Positions 12,871 through 24,119 of a stretch of 64,000 bases of DNA are shown here, in pieces. Source of the DNA: Cymbidium sinense (lineage: Eukaryota > Streptophyta > Magnoliopsida > Asparagales > Orchidaceae); contig CM038217.1 in NCBI GenBank assembly GCA_021442155.1, positions 149,613,834 through 149,677,833 on the forward strand, written 5' to 3'. Every line of letters starts with the position of its first letter. Positions within the stretch are counted from its first letter, which is position 1. The notes beneath the pieces were generated by a model that did no database searches, was not told the DNA's origin, and saw nothing but the letters and a program-made list of their open reading frames with translations. Made by a program: the position numbers and the translations under genes.

Positions 12871-13689
12871 CTAAACGGAATAATCTCTCACCATCCAAAA
12901 TGTGCTAATGGATGGAAAAGATCTCCCTAGTTCTTCCCCTTAGATAAACAAAGACCATCCATGATCTTGGGGAAGATCTGAGCTCAATTGAGCTAGGATC
13001 AAAACCAAACTTAACCCACACCATCTAAAGCCAATAAGCGGCACATCCAATGGTGGAATTTGCTTGAATTAAAAATTTCTTTCACAAAGGACCAACAACT
13101 CCTATGCTTGGTGGTCAAAAAATTTCATACCTCATGAGACACTCAAGATTTGAGGTAGCTTCTAGTGGAATGAATCTTGTTTAGGCCTTGGGCTTGAGTG
13201 ACTTGCTCTATGGACAAACACCACTTCAAGATCCTTACGGCTTTGATCCAATTGCTCCTCTCCTTGCTATGGGAACTCCAATGGAAGCTTGAGTGAGTTT
13301 TGGGTCCTTAGAAGTGTGCAAGAGGAATTGGGATAGTTTTCACTATGGAGAAAGTTAGTAGTTCAAGTGAGCTCCCCTATTTTCACACAGTTTAAAACCA
13401 AGAAGATGATGTTTGATTTCACCCTAAGAAGCTTGGGAAGCTAAGGAATTGCTTCTCCGACTTCCCTAGGTTCAATCGAAATGAGGAATGATGGGTTTGA
13501 ATTGAATTAGGGGGAGTATATCTCCCCATTGAAGAAGGACGGGTGCCATCTTACCATTTTGATCCAATTGATCACAATGGAGGGTTTGTTTGATTAGTTA
13601 GCTCTTTGCAATGGTTTGAGGCCTTGAGTGGATTGCCAACCTCCCATGTGCTTGAATTTGAGTCAAGAGGGATTTGGAATGAGCTAACT

Positions 13690-14640
13690 TGACCCATGGG
13701 GTCGGGTTTGGGGCCAATTGGGCTGACCCAAACCCATTAGGTTGGGGCACCACTCTCCATTAGGTCCCCTTGAGCTATTAGGAAAGCATCAAGTGGATAT
13801 GAAGAGGGTATGACCAAATTACCCATGGATGCCAAAATTTGTTTTATGGCCTAGGGTAGATGGTCATTTTGCTAATTTTTCAATTTGGATTTGTGGAGAA
13901 ATTAGGTTTGGCCAAGTTTCATGAGATTTGGAATTCATTTAATAAGGTTTGGCTCATGTTGACCCATTTAGGTCAAAATGGATCAACTTGGGTCAAGTTC
14001 ACCGATTGGTCAAATTGGGTCAAACCAAGGGTTGGGTCAAGTTCATATGACTATTTAAAATGTTTTGGTGACTTTGGTTTGATTCAATTTGGTATAGTTT
14101 TTAATTTGGCTCATATGACTTCATTTAGGTCAAATTGGTCAATTGATTTATTTATTTGACCTATCGCAAGGTCATGGGTAGGTTTAGGTTAGGTTAGTCA
14201 TATGGAGTGGATTGGTATCTTTGTTTCTAGTCAATTTTGGTTAAGTTCAAGTTTGGCTCAACATGACCCCTTTGGGTCAAGTTGGGTCTAAGGTCAATTG
14301 GGCTGTTAGGTCTAGTTGGCCAATTGAGGCTTTGGTCAAGTTCCTCAAGTCAATTGGAATGAACTTGACCCATTGGTTTGAATCAATTTGGCTTAGATCA
14401 AGTTTTGACGCATTTTGATTTTTAGGTCAAGTTGGGTCAAGTGGCCAATTAACTATTAGGCTCAAATGTTGGCTTGGTCAAACATAACATAGAGAATGAA
14501 CTTGGATCAATGGTTTCAATCAATTTGGCCTATGGTGGAATTATGTTAAGTTTCATTTTGGGCTAAGTGTTGACTTGGTCAACTCTTAAGTTTGACTTGG
14601 TTTGACCCAATTTGGTTGATTGATCATCCCATGATGATTG
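13690..14640 (-). promoter_or_regulatory. TTGACC/GGTCAA dense block of LTR C
   Basis: The same block as at 4,880-5,760 in inverse orientation. The plus strand shows GGTCAA and TTGACC many times per 100 bp between about 13,960 and 14,600, as in GGTCAAATTGGGTCAA. It marks the U3-like part of the LTR. Confidence 0.45.
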
Positions 14641-14939
14641 TTGATAATGATGAGATGTATAGGTGAGTTTGATTCAATCCAAATTGGTTAGGATTAGAAT
14701 CTAGCTCATAAGGGTACTTTAGATCACTTTGGTGAGCCTAAGTGGGTCAAATGGCTTGGTCAAAGCTTGATTTGAGTTCGATTGAACTTGTATATGGACT
14801 TATGTTTGAAATATAAATCCATTTGCAAGTGGTTTGAGGTCAAATGGGTTTTGATCCATTTGACAATTTCATATTCAAAGGAAGAATATGATTGGATTTG
14901 GGGTTTGATTTTTGAATTGATTTTTGATTGTTTGGTTGA

Positions 14940-15790
14940 AGTTTATATTTATATTTGAATTCATGATTGTAGGGTTGATTGAATCATGAAGGAAAAATGA
15001 GTTTGGCTTGATTTGAAGTTGATTTGGCTAAGTTCAAGATTTTGACTTGAAAGGCATAGGTTAGATTTTGAGTTTTTGAGTTTGATTTTGGAATTGGTTT
15101 TGATTGTTTAAATTTATATTTCATTTATATATGTGAATATAAATGAGAATATAAATTTATCATGAGAAAATTTCAAGGATTTGAAGTGGTTTAAGCATGA
15201 TTTAAGCTAAGCCCATTAAGAAGGATTTAAAGGACTTAGAAAATTTTGGAGTTTGAAGCTTGAATTTCTGAATTTAGTTTGATTGATTTATATTTATATT
15301 TCATTTATATATGTGAATATAAATGAGAATATAAATGAGTTTTGAGAAAATCCAATGAATTTGAATTAATTTGATCATGATTAAGCTAAGTCCATGAAAG
15401 AGAGCTTAAAGGACTTAGGAAAATTTAGATTTGGAATTTGATTTAAGGATTTGATTTGATTGATTTATATTTATATTTCATTTATATATGTGAATATAAA
15501 TGAGAATATAAATGATTTTTGAGAAAATCCCATGAATTTTAATTTATTTGATCATGATTTAGGCTAAGTCCATGAAGGAAAACTTAAAGGACTTAAGAGA
15601 AATTCATGAGCTGATTTTGGATTTTGAATTTAGTTTGATTGGAATTTTATATTTTATTTATATATGTGAATATAAATGAAAATATAAATGAATTATAAGA
15701 AAATATCAAAAAAAATTGGTTTTGATCATGATTTTGGCTAAGTCCTTAAGAAAATTAAGGACTTAGGAAAATTTGAGCTTAGAATTTTGA
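14940..15790 (-). repeat. tandem repeat of about 178 bp, four units, in LTR C
   Basis: The segment CATTTATATATGTGAATATA occurs at 15,122, 15,302, 15,479 and about 15,656, a spacing of 180, 177 and 177 bp. Each is followed by a GAGAAAATC box, a GATCATGATTT(A) box and a CTAAGTCCATGAAGG-like box. Each unit carries a small inverted repeat (ATTTATAT...ATATAAAT). The other LTRs hold related but less regular units (33,560-34,280; 4,490-4,870; 40,690-40,900). Confidence 0.8.
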
Positions 15791-16104
15791 TGGATTTTGA
15801 TCATGGGTTTCAATCATAGATTTCAATCATGGATTTGATTTGAGTTTGGAGAAAATAAAATAGAATTGATTTGGAGTTTGACCTGAATGAAGGAAAGTGA
15901 GGAATGGTTTAAGCTAAGGGTAGGAAATTTTCTAAACACCCCTAAGGCATGACCTATTCCTATGGCTAACTCTTCTAAGTCTCTAGGGCTAGGTTGAGTA
16001 TCCACCTAATCACTAGATGTGTCTTAAAACTAAGGAACTCTTAAAGTCTAAGAGGAATCCTGTCTAAGATGGAGGTTGAGCTCATTCTAAAAATGAGGTC
16101 AACA

Positions 16105-17365
16105 CCAAACTAACAACTCATAATTAAATTTTCTAAAACAACTCATAACCTCACATAAAGCCTAGGCATTAAATCAAGAAATAAAAAATTTAGCAACCCC
16201 TTAGCTAGAAGTTATATGTTTAATATCATGCATGTCATTTTATTTCACTCTTGCTAAGAGAGGGTTTCCATCTCTGCTAGATAGTAAAAAGGCTTAACCT
16301 TTGAGAGTCTATGATGGAAAACACCTCTTTCTCTTTTGATTTGGCCCATAACACATTTCATCACACATTTAGGCATATAAAATCCTATAGCCTGTGTCAA
16401 TTAAAGTGTCAAAAATCAAATAAAATATGATGTGATTTGCATTAGATTAAGTCATTATTCATACAACTCATGCTCTAGTCTCTTAGGGAGTGGGTTTACG
16501 AACTGTGTTTTTCCTTTAAATAATAACAACCATCTTGAAAAGCATATGACTTACCTACATGGATTTAAAGCAGGAGTAGTTAGGCGGATGCCACTAGGCG
16601 TGTGTGTTTACCCTTTCTTGTGGAGGTAAATAATATAACCATTTTGCCTTAGATTTAGGTCATGCTTTTTCAAAGCTAATTTAGGATCTGAGGTTGTCAC
16701 TTCCCTATGGGGATACTAGCATAAATCCTCACCTCTTAGGCATACTAACAACCTTGTGTTGTTAGAGTATAAGTCCTAGCTTTCTAATGAAATGTCAACT
16801 CAAACATATGAAATATCTTTAATTTCAAAAATATAAAGCTCAACCATGGGATAGATTGGAGTGCTCATTAGGTCTCCTAGTATCATGAGAACTCCCTAAT
16901 CATCTCCTTTAGCTTTCATAATAAATCCCTCCTTTCGATCTACTCCATTTGATTTTTCAAACATAGCCAATTTATTGATAATCCTATCTTTGTATTCTTT
17001 GGAGATAATAATTTCCAACTTTAATCGAGAGTATTCTTAAGGGATTCCTTTTCTTTAATATGTAATTAACTATAAGGGCTTGTGCCCATAAAGAACTTTA
17101 GAACCCAATTTAAGTTTAAATAAACCCTACTTTATTCATCCATGTAAAGTAGGGGAAAAATCTCTGGTATATTCGAAGACCCATCATGCATTAGGAGTCT
17201 TTATTAGGTGATTAGGTCCATTGTAGGGTAGTGATTTCTATTTTTTGAGATAGTACACTATTCCTCAATGTTGTACTCGATTATCTCAATAAGTACATCC
17301 TCAGATCTGCGTGGTGTCCCCCCATACACACACAAAAACTCAAACATCCAAAAATAAACACCACA
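16105..17365 (+). mobile_element. element B LTR, 3' part
   Basis: Forward LTR sequence matching about 47,109-48,390 of LTR D: the ACTCATAACCTCACATAAAG block near 16,140, the GTAGGGGAAAAATCTC block near 17,150, and the terminal block with TGTGGTGTCCCCC-like sequence ending AATAAACACCACA at 17,365. This is the natural 3' end of the LTR (CA) and abuts the CTTTC target duplication. With 4,030-9,014 it makes one LTR interrupted by C. Confidence 0.85.
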
Positions 17366-17370
17366 CTTTC
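17366..17370. other. target-site duplication, right copy (element B)
   Basis: CTTTC directly after the CA end of LTR B; partner of CTTTG at 4,025-4,029 with one substitution. Confidence 0.75.
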
Positions 17371-17700
17371 GATCGGATTGGTGCGCTCCACTTAAACTTG
17401 AGTGTACCTCAGTCATGATCTTATGGGCTTCGTGTTTGTCCAAACAACATAACCACATATGATCGAAGGACCTCCTATACAAGGTGCCATCCACGAGAGC
17501 GTAGGAAAGTGCACTCTGCTTCACCTGATATGCTAGGGACTTCTCTTGAGATAGTTTGCCTATATTTAGATAATCCATAAATGGTTGTCTCCAATCTGAC
17601 TCGTCATCCTTTTTAGCAATGGTAACCTCCCCTTCAAGAGAGTCTCTCGATGAGTTCAACATCAATAAGAGATAAGACTTGTCTATTTTGGACCCTTATT
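17366..17700 (-). pseudogene. pol: integrase N-terminal (zinc-binding) part of element A
   Basis: Minus-strand ORF reading (from about 17,665) DWRQPFMDYLNIGKLSQEKS, then SYALVDGTLYRR, then a His-containing segment TEVHSSLSGAHQSDRK. This is the linker and the first half of the HHCC finger of Tat-lineage integrases. The frame is open to the junction at 17,366, where LTR B cuts in; the domain resumes at 4,029. The remaining annotated ORF length below 17,366 is LTR sequence and not part of the protein. Confidence 0.85.
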
Positions 17701-18165
17701 GGTATGAACGCATCTTCTGAACATGCCAACTCTTTGGCAAGCTTGGCTAAAGCATCTTCTATGACATTTTCTCCTCGAAGAATCTTTTAAATCATAATCT
17801 TTGGGATTTGGGCCAACAACTCCATAGTGACCTTATGGTAGTGATGGAGCCTAGACTTTAGAACTTTATAAGACCCAGTGATTTGGTTGATAACTATCTA
17901 AGAATCTCCAAAGATGTTGATGTCCTGGATGCATAGCGGAATGGCTAACTCCAGATTGACAATCAGAGCATCATAGTCGGCTTTATTATTGGTGTATGGA
18001 TTGGATAGATGATATGAGAATCTCATCACATCACGGTCCAGAGTTAGGAGAACTATTCCTACCTCTACCTTTCCTAGGATAGTAGATCATGGTTCTTCTC
18101 CCTTTTGAAAGGAAGCTGCACCATCAAAATACATCTCCCATCAACAGTTTATAGTGTCCCCTAAG
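17700..18165 (-). pseudogene. pol: second RNase H (archaeal type, aRH) of element A
   Basis: On the minus strand, a reading near 18,150-18,110 gives MYFDGAASFQKGE, the first strand with the catalytic Asp typical of plant aRH domains (WxMYFDGA). Then come GIVLLTLDRD and NNKADYDALIVNLE near 17,990-17,950 (usual NNEAEYEALI, so the Glu is changed to Asp or Lys), followed by FGDS with a stop directly after it near 17,900. A VINQITGSYKVLKSRL segment follows. A second RNase H after the ordinary one is diagnostic of the Tat/Ogre branch. It is broken by stops and not functional. Confidence 0.75.
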
Positions 18166-18811
18166 TTCATGATTTGTTCATCGAGGAAGTCATCACTAAG
18201 TGGGGAATCAATAGGAAGTGGTGTGTTGCTAAGAAATCCATTAGTGCTTGTCCTTTCACTACATGGAGAGGTGCAAAATTAATATCAAACTGTGACAAAA
18301 TCATGGACCAATGCACCAACCATCAGGATAGCATCGGCCGTGTCATGAGATATTACAGTGGGTTGATCCTATAGATCAAGTTCACCTTATGAGAAGGCAT
18401 GTAATATTGTAGCTTTTGGGATACAAAGATTAAAGCTAGGCAATGCTTCTTAATAGGTGGGTAGTTTGCCTCAGTAGGGATTAGACGATGACTGAGATAG
18501 TAGAGTGCATTCTCTTTCCCTTCGTCGTTGGCTTGGGTGAACAAAGCACTAAGAGAGTCATCTAATGCAATAGTATAGAGGATCAATCGCTTGCCCTGTA
18601 TAGGGGCTGCTAGAATTGGTGAGGTCATCAGGTAGTGCTTGATGTCTTTGAAGTCATGCTGACACTTATCATCCCACTTGAACTTGGCATCCTTTTTGAT
18701 GAGTGCTGAGAATGGTTTACATCTTTCTGATAGGTTAGATATAAAGCATCTTAGATATGCCAACCACCCTTGGAATGATCTGAGTTGAGTTAGACTTTTA
18801 GAAGGTATCAT
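18165..18811 (-). pseudogene. pol: RT connection and RNase H of element A
   Basis: Minus-strand ORF 18,811-18,353 reads SLTQLRSFQGWLAYLRCFIS, then KKDAKFKWDDKCQHDFKDIK, then LILYTIALDDSLSALFTQ, KENALYYLSHRLIPTEANYP and KHCLALIFVSQKLQYYM. This is the thumb/connection region followed by the Ty3/gypsy RNase H core, with the usual TEANYPPIEKHCLAL motif slightly altered. After 18,353 the reading continues in other frames to KGQALMDFLA near 18,260. It is the longest undamaged coding stretch of the window. Confidence 0.9.
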
Positions 18812-19460
18812 TTCTAATATCTTGATCTTCTCGATCGATTTCTATTCCTCGGTGTTGGACAATAAACCCAAGGAATTTCCCTGAAGCTACTCTGAATGCA
18901 CACTTCAGGAGATTCATTTTAAAGTTAAATTATCTTAACCATTTGAAAACTACTCTCAAGTCAAAGAGATGGTCTTCCTTTTCTTTACTTTTGACTACGA
19001 GATCATCGACATAACATTCAATTTGATGATGAATGAGTTCATCAAAGATTTGAGTCCTAGCCCGCTGGTAGGTAGCACCGGCATTTTTAAGGCCAAACGA
19101 CATGACCCTATAGCAAAGATTCTAATCAAGGTTCAAAAAGTAGTATTTCTTTCATCCACAGTGGCCATCTTTATTTAGTTATATCCATATGAGCCATCCA
19201 TGAAAGAGAAGACTGCATGAGATGAGGCAATGTCCACCATCAATTCTGGTATCGGTAGTGGAAATTCATCTTTTAGACATGCCTTATTTATATTCCTAAA
19301 ATTGACCCATATGAGAATTTAGCTATTCTTTTTCTTAATTGGGATGACACTGGCCAACCAAGTAGGATATTTTTCTTTGTCGATAAAGCTAGCATCGATC
19401 AGTTTCGTGATTTCAGAAATGACCTGCTATTCAATATCTAATCATATGCATCTAGGAGCA
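18812..19460 (-). pseudogene. pol: reverse transcriptase of element A, decayed
   Basis: Minus-strand RT motifs appear in shifting frames. KEKYPTWLASVIPIKKKN lies at about 19,375-19,325. DEFPLPIPELMVD and FSFMDGSYGYN follow near 19,270-19,190. VMSFGLKNAGATYQRA lies at 19,107-19,058. The catalytic IECYVDDLVVKSKEKEDHL has YVDD intact at 19,013-19,002. Then come MNLLKCAFRVASGKFLGFIV and HRGIEID near 18,920-18,840. Several stops and at least three frameshifts separate the blocks. The order and motifs are those of Tat/Ogre RT. Confidence 0.9.
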
Positions 19461-20700
19461 TGCTTGATAGGGTTAGCACTAAGCTCTATTGCTAGTTTGT
19501 GGACTACACAGAGATAAATCATAATCTCTTCATAACTTCATGCAAACCAATCCTTAAACTCTCTAACTAAGTCATTGGTTTGTATCATTCAAGAACTGTA
19601 TGTCGAACGGATTATCTTCGGTTCTAAGTTGATTTCTTTGAGCTCGTGATGGTTGACCTAATCTCCTCTTCAAACTCGATAGTGAATCTTTGATTTCAAA
19701 GTCATTTGGATCATCCAAGTTTTAAATAGACCTCCTCATATGAGTTTGCATGATTTGAAAAAAAAAACTTATCAAATTCTAAATGATAGGTGATGACTAG
19801 CAATAATCATCATCATCTAGACCTAGTATACTAAATCCTAGTCCTAGTCTTGATTGAGGATGTCTGCTTTGGTTGTCCCATAACCTTTCAAAGTAATTCA
19901 ACTTATGTTTAGACCAAGTATGTGTGATCAATCCTTTCTTTACTAGATTAAGAACACAAGGTGAGTACCAATCAAAAGGCAATTGTATTAAATCTTAATA
20001 TAAATCATCCTCAAGTTATACATCAGCTTCCTGACTTGAGGATGATGCTTCAAAAAGAATCTCAGAGTCTTCCCATCTGTGGATGACTTAAGTGCTTTTT
20101 TAACTACCCAACCCTCAAATTTTTGGGAAGAAAGTGAGGTTAGAGCTAAGGTTCTCAACTGATGCCTAACTATTTCATATGCAGACTTGGATACATTTAT
20201 GCTTTGCTTTGGAGCCCAGTCTTCACCACTATCTGGCTCAAGTGTCAACCAGAAAGGGATCTACTATTGAGAAGAGCTGGCTGGTGTGTTAACCACTTAA
20301 GACTCATCCTCTGAATTAGATTTTAAGTCTATGTGGATAGCTGGTGTACTCCTGGTGGCTGCAACATACCTTCTATTGGGTGGCCAATAGGGAGGCTTTC
20401 CATCTCGCCTCTGAATTATCCTATGCATCTAGTTGAGGTGGTCATCTACCCATGTTGAATGGAGTAATGACGTGTGGAATCTAATGTCAAGCTCTATTTC
20501 TTCCCCTAAGTCTATGTCTCTCTTTTTTTCTTTTCTTTTTCTTTTCTTTTCCTTTCTTTTTGTCCCTCATGGGGATCTTAACTAGATTCACTAGAATGGA
20601 CTTGTTGATTTTGGGGGAGGAAATAGGCCGCATCCTCATATATCTCAACCTCATAAACTATGAAGGGTTTGAGATCTCCTTTGACATAATATTCAATCCC
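19461..20700 (-). other. element A spacer between protease and RT, possible Ogre-type intron
   Basis: No conserved enzyme domain between the end of the protease region and the first RT motif. ORFs 19,797-19,982 and 19,988-20,248 (minus) may be remnants of the RT upstream region; the first ends in an acidic stretch (LGLGFSILGLDDDDYC). In Ogre elements an intron lies between PR and RT and must be spliced for pol expression. I cannot place splice sites here. A pyrimidine tract at 20,519-20,573 (plus strand) reads as an Arg/Lys/Glu-rich stretch on the coding strand. Confidence 0.45.
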
Positions 20701-21560
20701 ACCTCTCATAAACTTCATGCACTAATGTAGAGAGAACTGAACTGTATTATTTTTATGTATCCACGGTCTCTCAACCAAAGCATTGAAAGATGTATCCGAG
20801 TCTATGATATGAAACTTTGCTTCAATCTTCCAATCATCTATCTCTAATGGCAACATTATGGAGCCTAAAGCTCTCTCACCTTGTTCATTGAATCCTCTCA
20901 ACATCATCCTCTCTTTTTGGAGTTTGGAGATGTTGATCCTGAAGTAGGCAAGGGTTCTTAGACTCATAATGTTGATGCACCTTGTCAACTAGAACTCTTG
21001 ATAACCTGTATCTGCTAATGTCCACGTAATGTAAAGAGAGCGGTTGTGCTTGGTCATTCTTAGAAGCAAGTCTTCATCACAGAATATAGCTCCCATGATG
21101 TCCTTTAAGCTATGTGCCTCCTCTTTAGTAGCATCAACTAAGCTACGCATATCTTTGGATCAAGTAGAACCTTGATTAAAGATTCCCTCATCTCTTTGGA
21201 TAAGATAAGGTCTCTTTGGATAAGATAAGGGCATCATATGCTTAACTTAGCTAACAACTTTCTAAGATGAGTTAGGATGCTGTAATCAACTTTGATTTGG
21301 TCCTTCACAAGCATATCCATAGGTGGAGCACCCTATGGAGGGGCTATCTACTTACCGGAACCAACGACTTATTTACCCTTATCCTGAGGTGCTATCTTAG
21401 GAGGTAGAACTTTGCCACTGTGCAAGTTGACTTCAATGACTTCATGGAATGATGAACTTGTGGAAAGTTTTACCTTCTCATATTGTATACCTATAGCTTC
21501 TCTTATGGGATCCTCGGAGTCAGTTGACTCCAAGTCAATCTCAAGAGGTGAACCCAATTA
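20700..21560 (-). pseudogene. pol: gag C-terminus and aspartic protease of element A
   Basis: At 21,557-21,369 the minus strand reads PLEIDLESTDSEDPIREA and VEVNLHSGKVLPPK..PQDKGK, the region before the protease. Near 21,045-20,990 TKHNRSLYIT and LSRVLVD give the start of the protease. The catalytic D-S/T-G is damaged: after VLVD a small deletion has removed the Gly-Ser-Ala-Val-like segment. At 20,988-20,722 the reading resumes as NIMSLRTLAYFRINISKLQ, MMLRGFNEQGERALGSIMLP, then FNALVERPWIHKNN. The same domain start in element E is at 49,250-49,324. Confidence 0.85.
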
Positions 21561-22190
21561 ATTTAAAAAGGGAAAGTTCGATTATGAATCAGAAGAGAGG
21601 GGATCGGAATGACTAGAGCTATTATTATTTTCTAGACTTGGAGAGTTTTAAAGAGGAATAAAATCTAGAGAATTAGAGGTGGACAAGATGTAAGTAAAAT
21701 CCTTTGATTTCTATTTGGGTGGAGGTACATGATAAATATAATAAAGTGCGTGGGTAAGATTTAATGCTCTATCGATAGAAGAGGAGCTAGAGAAGAAGTA
21801 GCAACTATAGATGGAGTGTTGGACTCGGATGGTGGTTATTCTACTGAACTATCTCGGGCAATTAAGGTGAGTCTGCTTCTGTCGGGCGTCACCTTCTTCA
21901 AGTTATCTTTGGAAAGTTGCAAACTTTCCTTGATGTTGAGGTTTGAGCTACCTCACTTGTAAAGAGAGTTTCTTGATCTTAGAAATCACTTTTAGAGGTT
22001 TGAGATAAGGCAATATCCCAACCTTCTTTTTATCTTAAGAGGATCACGGTTTCCCAAGAATTACCCAAATAGAACTGGATGGTTATTCTAATAAGTATTC
22101 TTTGGGGATAACTACAACACCACTTATAACTACACACAAGCCAATCCTTGAAAGTAATATAATCCTTTAAGACATGGTTAATCATGCAGT
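21561..22190 (-). other. element A, gag-protease linker
   Basis: Matches, in inverse orientation, the E sequence on both sides of LTR D (40,150-40,292 and 48,391-48,780), for example CTTGAAGAAGGTGACG near 21,890 and CATGTACCTCCACCCAAA near 21,735. It shows what E looked like before LTR D entered. No domain is recognised. A 17-bp segment (TCTCTTTGGATAAGATAAG) is doubled at about 21,190-21,230, just outside in the protease region. Confidence 0.6.
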
Positions 22191-22191
22191 G

Positions 22192-23200
22192 TTAAGAGCA
22201 ATAGTTAGGATCATTACTCTTGCCCACTTCCTTCGGCCTCTTGGGCTTTAACAACTGAAAGTTAGGTTTCTTTAAGAGATTCTTAAGGATTTTTCTAACT
22301 TCCTCCCTCTTGAATGAATATGGCTTATTCAATATATCGATAAGAGTAGGTGGGTAATAGCTACCTGGCGGCAGGTAAGAGTACCGCTGGTAGGCTATTG
22401 ATGTGGTGGAAATGGCCATTGTGGTGGCTAATATGATGGTTGAGGTGGTGGCAGAGGAGGTGATAGCGGTGACGGTCTCATACGACTCTTGGTTGCTTCC
22501 CTCTTTCCATTAACTATCCACGACTTCTTCTCAAACACCTTCTAAGGCTTGGGCCAAGATGATTGGTGGAAAGGGTAACTATTTGGCTTCCTCTTGCTAG
22601 CCACCTTGTTGATTAGTTTCTCAAATGTCATACTAATAAAGCTCTTAAGAATGAAAGCAACCCCATGAATATTCTTGAGGACAATTTTAATGTGTCTATT
22701 TGATAGATGCTCATATTTCATGGGTTGCCATGAGAATATAATCAATGGACTCATTGGGATCTTGCTTTCAATGATGTAATACATCACTCTTTCAGTTCTA
22801 GTAAACTTCTTGATGAAGAGGTGCTCCAACTCAGCAAAAGTCTTAATCAAACTGTTGGGCAGTTTGACATACCAATCAAATGCAACCCCTGCTAGGTTGC
22901 TGACAAAGAGTCTGAACAAGAGTGTGTCACTGCCACCGGCATTGCAACAACCAGCTCTAAAATGTGAAAAATGCTAATATGGGTTTCCACTGCCATCAAA
23001 GATCTTGAAGAAAGGTGACAAAAACCCTTGGGGTATTGAACTGAATTCCCCTATGTATGGTCTACTCTTTGAATAGATGAGCTCCCCTATTGAGGCATCA
23101 CTTCCCTCACCTCTACCATGTGCTTGATATCCTTTTCATGCATGGAGGTGCCATCTATGACCTTCCTATGCAAGCTACCAGCATCATCATCTGCGGGAAT
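22192..23200 (-). pseudogene. gag: gag capsid and CCHC-like region of element A
   Basis: On the minus strand the retrotransposon gag core reads FFKIFDGSGNP near 23,010, then LFRLFVSNLAGVAFDWYVKL and TFAELEHLFIKKFTRTER (ORF 22,919-22,542), then ILKNIHGVAFILKSFISMTF and FEKLINKVA. Downstream, 22,419-22,192 carries KPYSFKREEVRKILKNLLKK and GKSNDPNYC, the lead into a Cys/His motif that is complete in element E as CPYHHMISHDLEDY. Frameshifts separate the pieces. This is the structural protein that would form the virus-like particle. Confidence 0.88.
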
Positions 23201-24030
23201 GCATCTTGGATGATCTAAGGTATGTGCCAACTCTGGCCGGTCGGCTACCATAGGGGAAGGCTGAAACTTAGTTCTATAATGTTAAGATTGTCATCAACTC
23301 CTACTTTCTTCTCCATCCTTTCTATGTGATCATCCTTCTATCTAAGCTAGTGGCGGAGGTGTTGAGTCAAGTGTGAAGTGTCACCTTCCTCGAGCATGAC
23401 ACCTTCTTAGCTATGTTGATCCCACTGTAAGGATCCTTTTATGTCGACCATGTGGACCTCTGTTGTGTCATCCAACATGTCATCTGTTGATCAATCTACT
23501 ATGCCTAGCTGGACATATATGAACACTTACTGATGGCTAACCGTAGAACTATGCTCATCTATCTCTATACACTGAATATTGCCCACTGATAAGACTTCCT
23601 CACTAGGATGATCAGCTGTCATGGGGACTATGTTTGTATCCCTCCCCTCTCTGCTCACTGTGGAGTGGTGACCATGATGCTCTTCCTCTTCACCCTAGAG
23701 GTGGGATATCAGAGGAGCTCAACCTAGCCTCAATGGAATGGATGGAGGAGCGGGATCCAGCCAGCCAGCATCACTGGGGATGGTCTTTCCCCGGATGGGG
23801 ATTTTGAAGCATGGCGGGGGTGGTAGATGCTGTAAGTTGAACAGGTGATGGTGGATGGTGAGTGGAGCGGTGTGATGGCAACACCAACTCCTCGAGATCT
23901 CCTCACGCCGTTTCTTAAGAACAATGCTATCTAAAATCCATCGTGAGGCCGGATTGCAGCATACCTTCTCTCCCTCTGATGTGACCCCTAACGCTCCTAG
24001 GGATCATTGATCTTAGATCAAATGCACTCG
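23201..24030 (-). pseudogene. pre-gag proline-rich region of element A
   Basis: The minus strand at 23,924-23,730 reads a short Pro/Ser-rich segment with HASKSPSGERPSPVML, matching KIQKPPYGERPSP in element E near 38,240-38,270. The segment is upstream of the gag core. It could be the gag N-terminus or the extra upstream ORF (ORF1) known from Ogre elements; stops prevent a decision. Confidence 0.5.
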
Positions 24031-24119
24031 GACTGAGCATCTATAAGCTCTACCACAGTAATAGTCCGAGTTTGACATAGGGCTTCCTATATTTGCCTTC
24101 AATCATTGCCTTCTATATT

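Larger units (their letters stand above)
9011..16104 (-). mobile_element. element C, inverted LTR nested in LTR B
   Basis: On the minus strand this begins TGTTGACCTCATTTTTAGAA at 16,104 and runs to 9,011. In order it holds the tandem 178-bp block, the TTGACC-dense block (14,640-13,690), the G-box block near 12,720, TTAATTAA-rich DNA, and later LTR blocks. It stops at the equivalent of 47,780 in LTR D, so about 0.6 kb of its end is missing. At the left junction both partners share GGTG, which points to a deletion through microhomology that removed the end of C and about 0.7 kb of B. ORFs at 9,683-9,883, 13,860-14,159 and 15,823-16,005 are chance. Confidence 0.8.

Noticed and set aside
17258..17365. 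C-terminal part of the 135-aa minus ORF as protein
   Set aside because: Below 17,366 the sequence is the 3' end of LTR B on the other strand; the frame is open by chance.
18353..18811. A functional RNase H gene
   Set aside because: The open stretch is only part of pol; frameshifts and stops follow on both sides.
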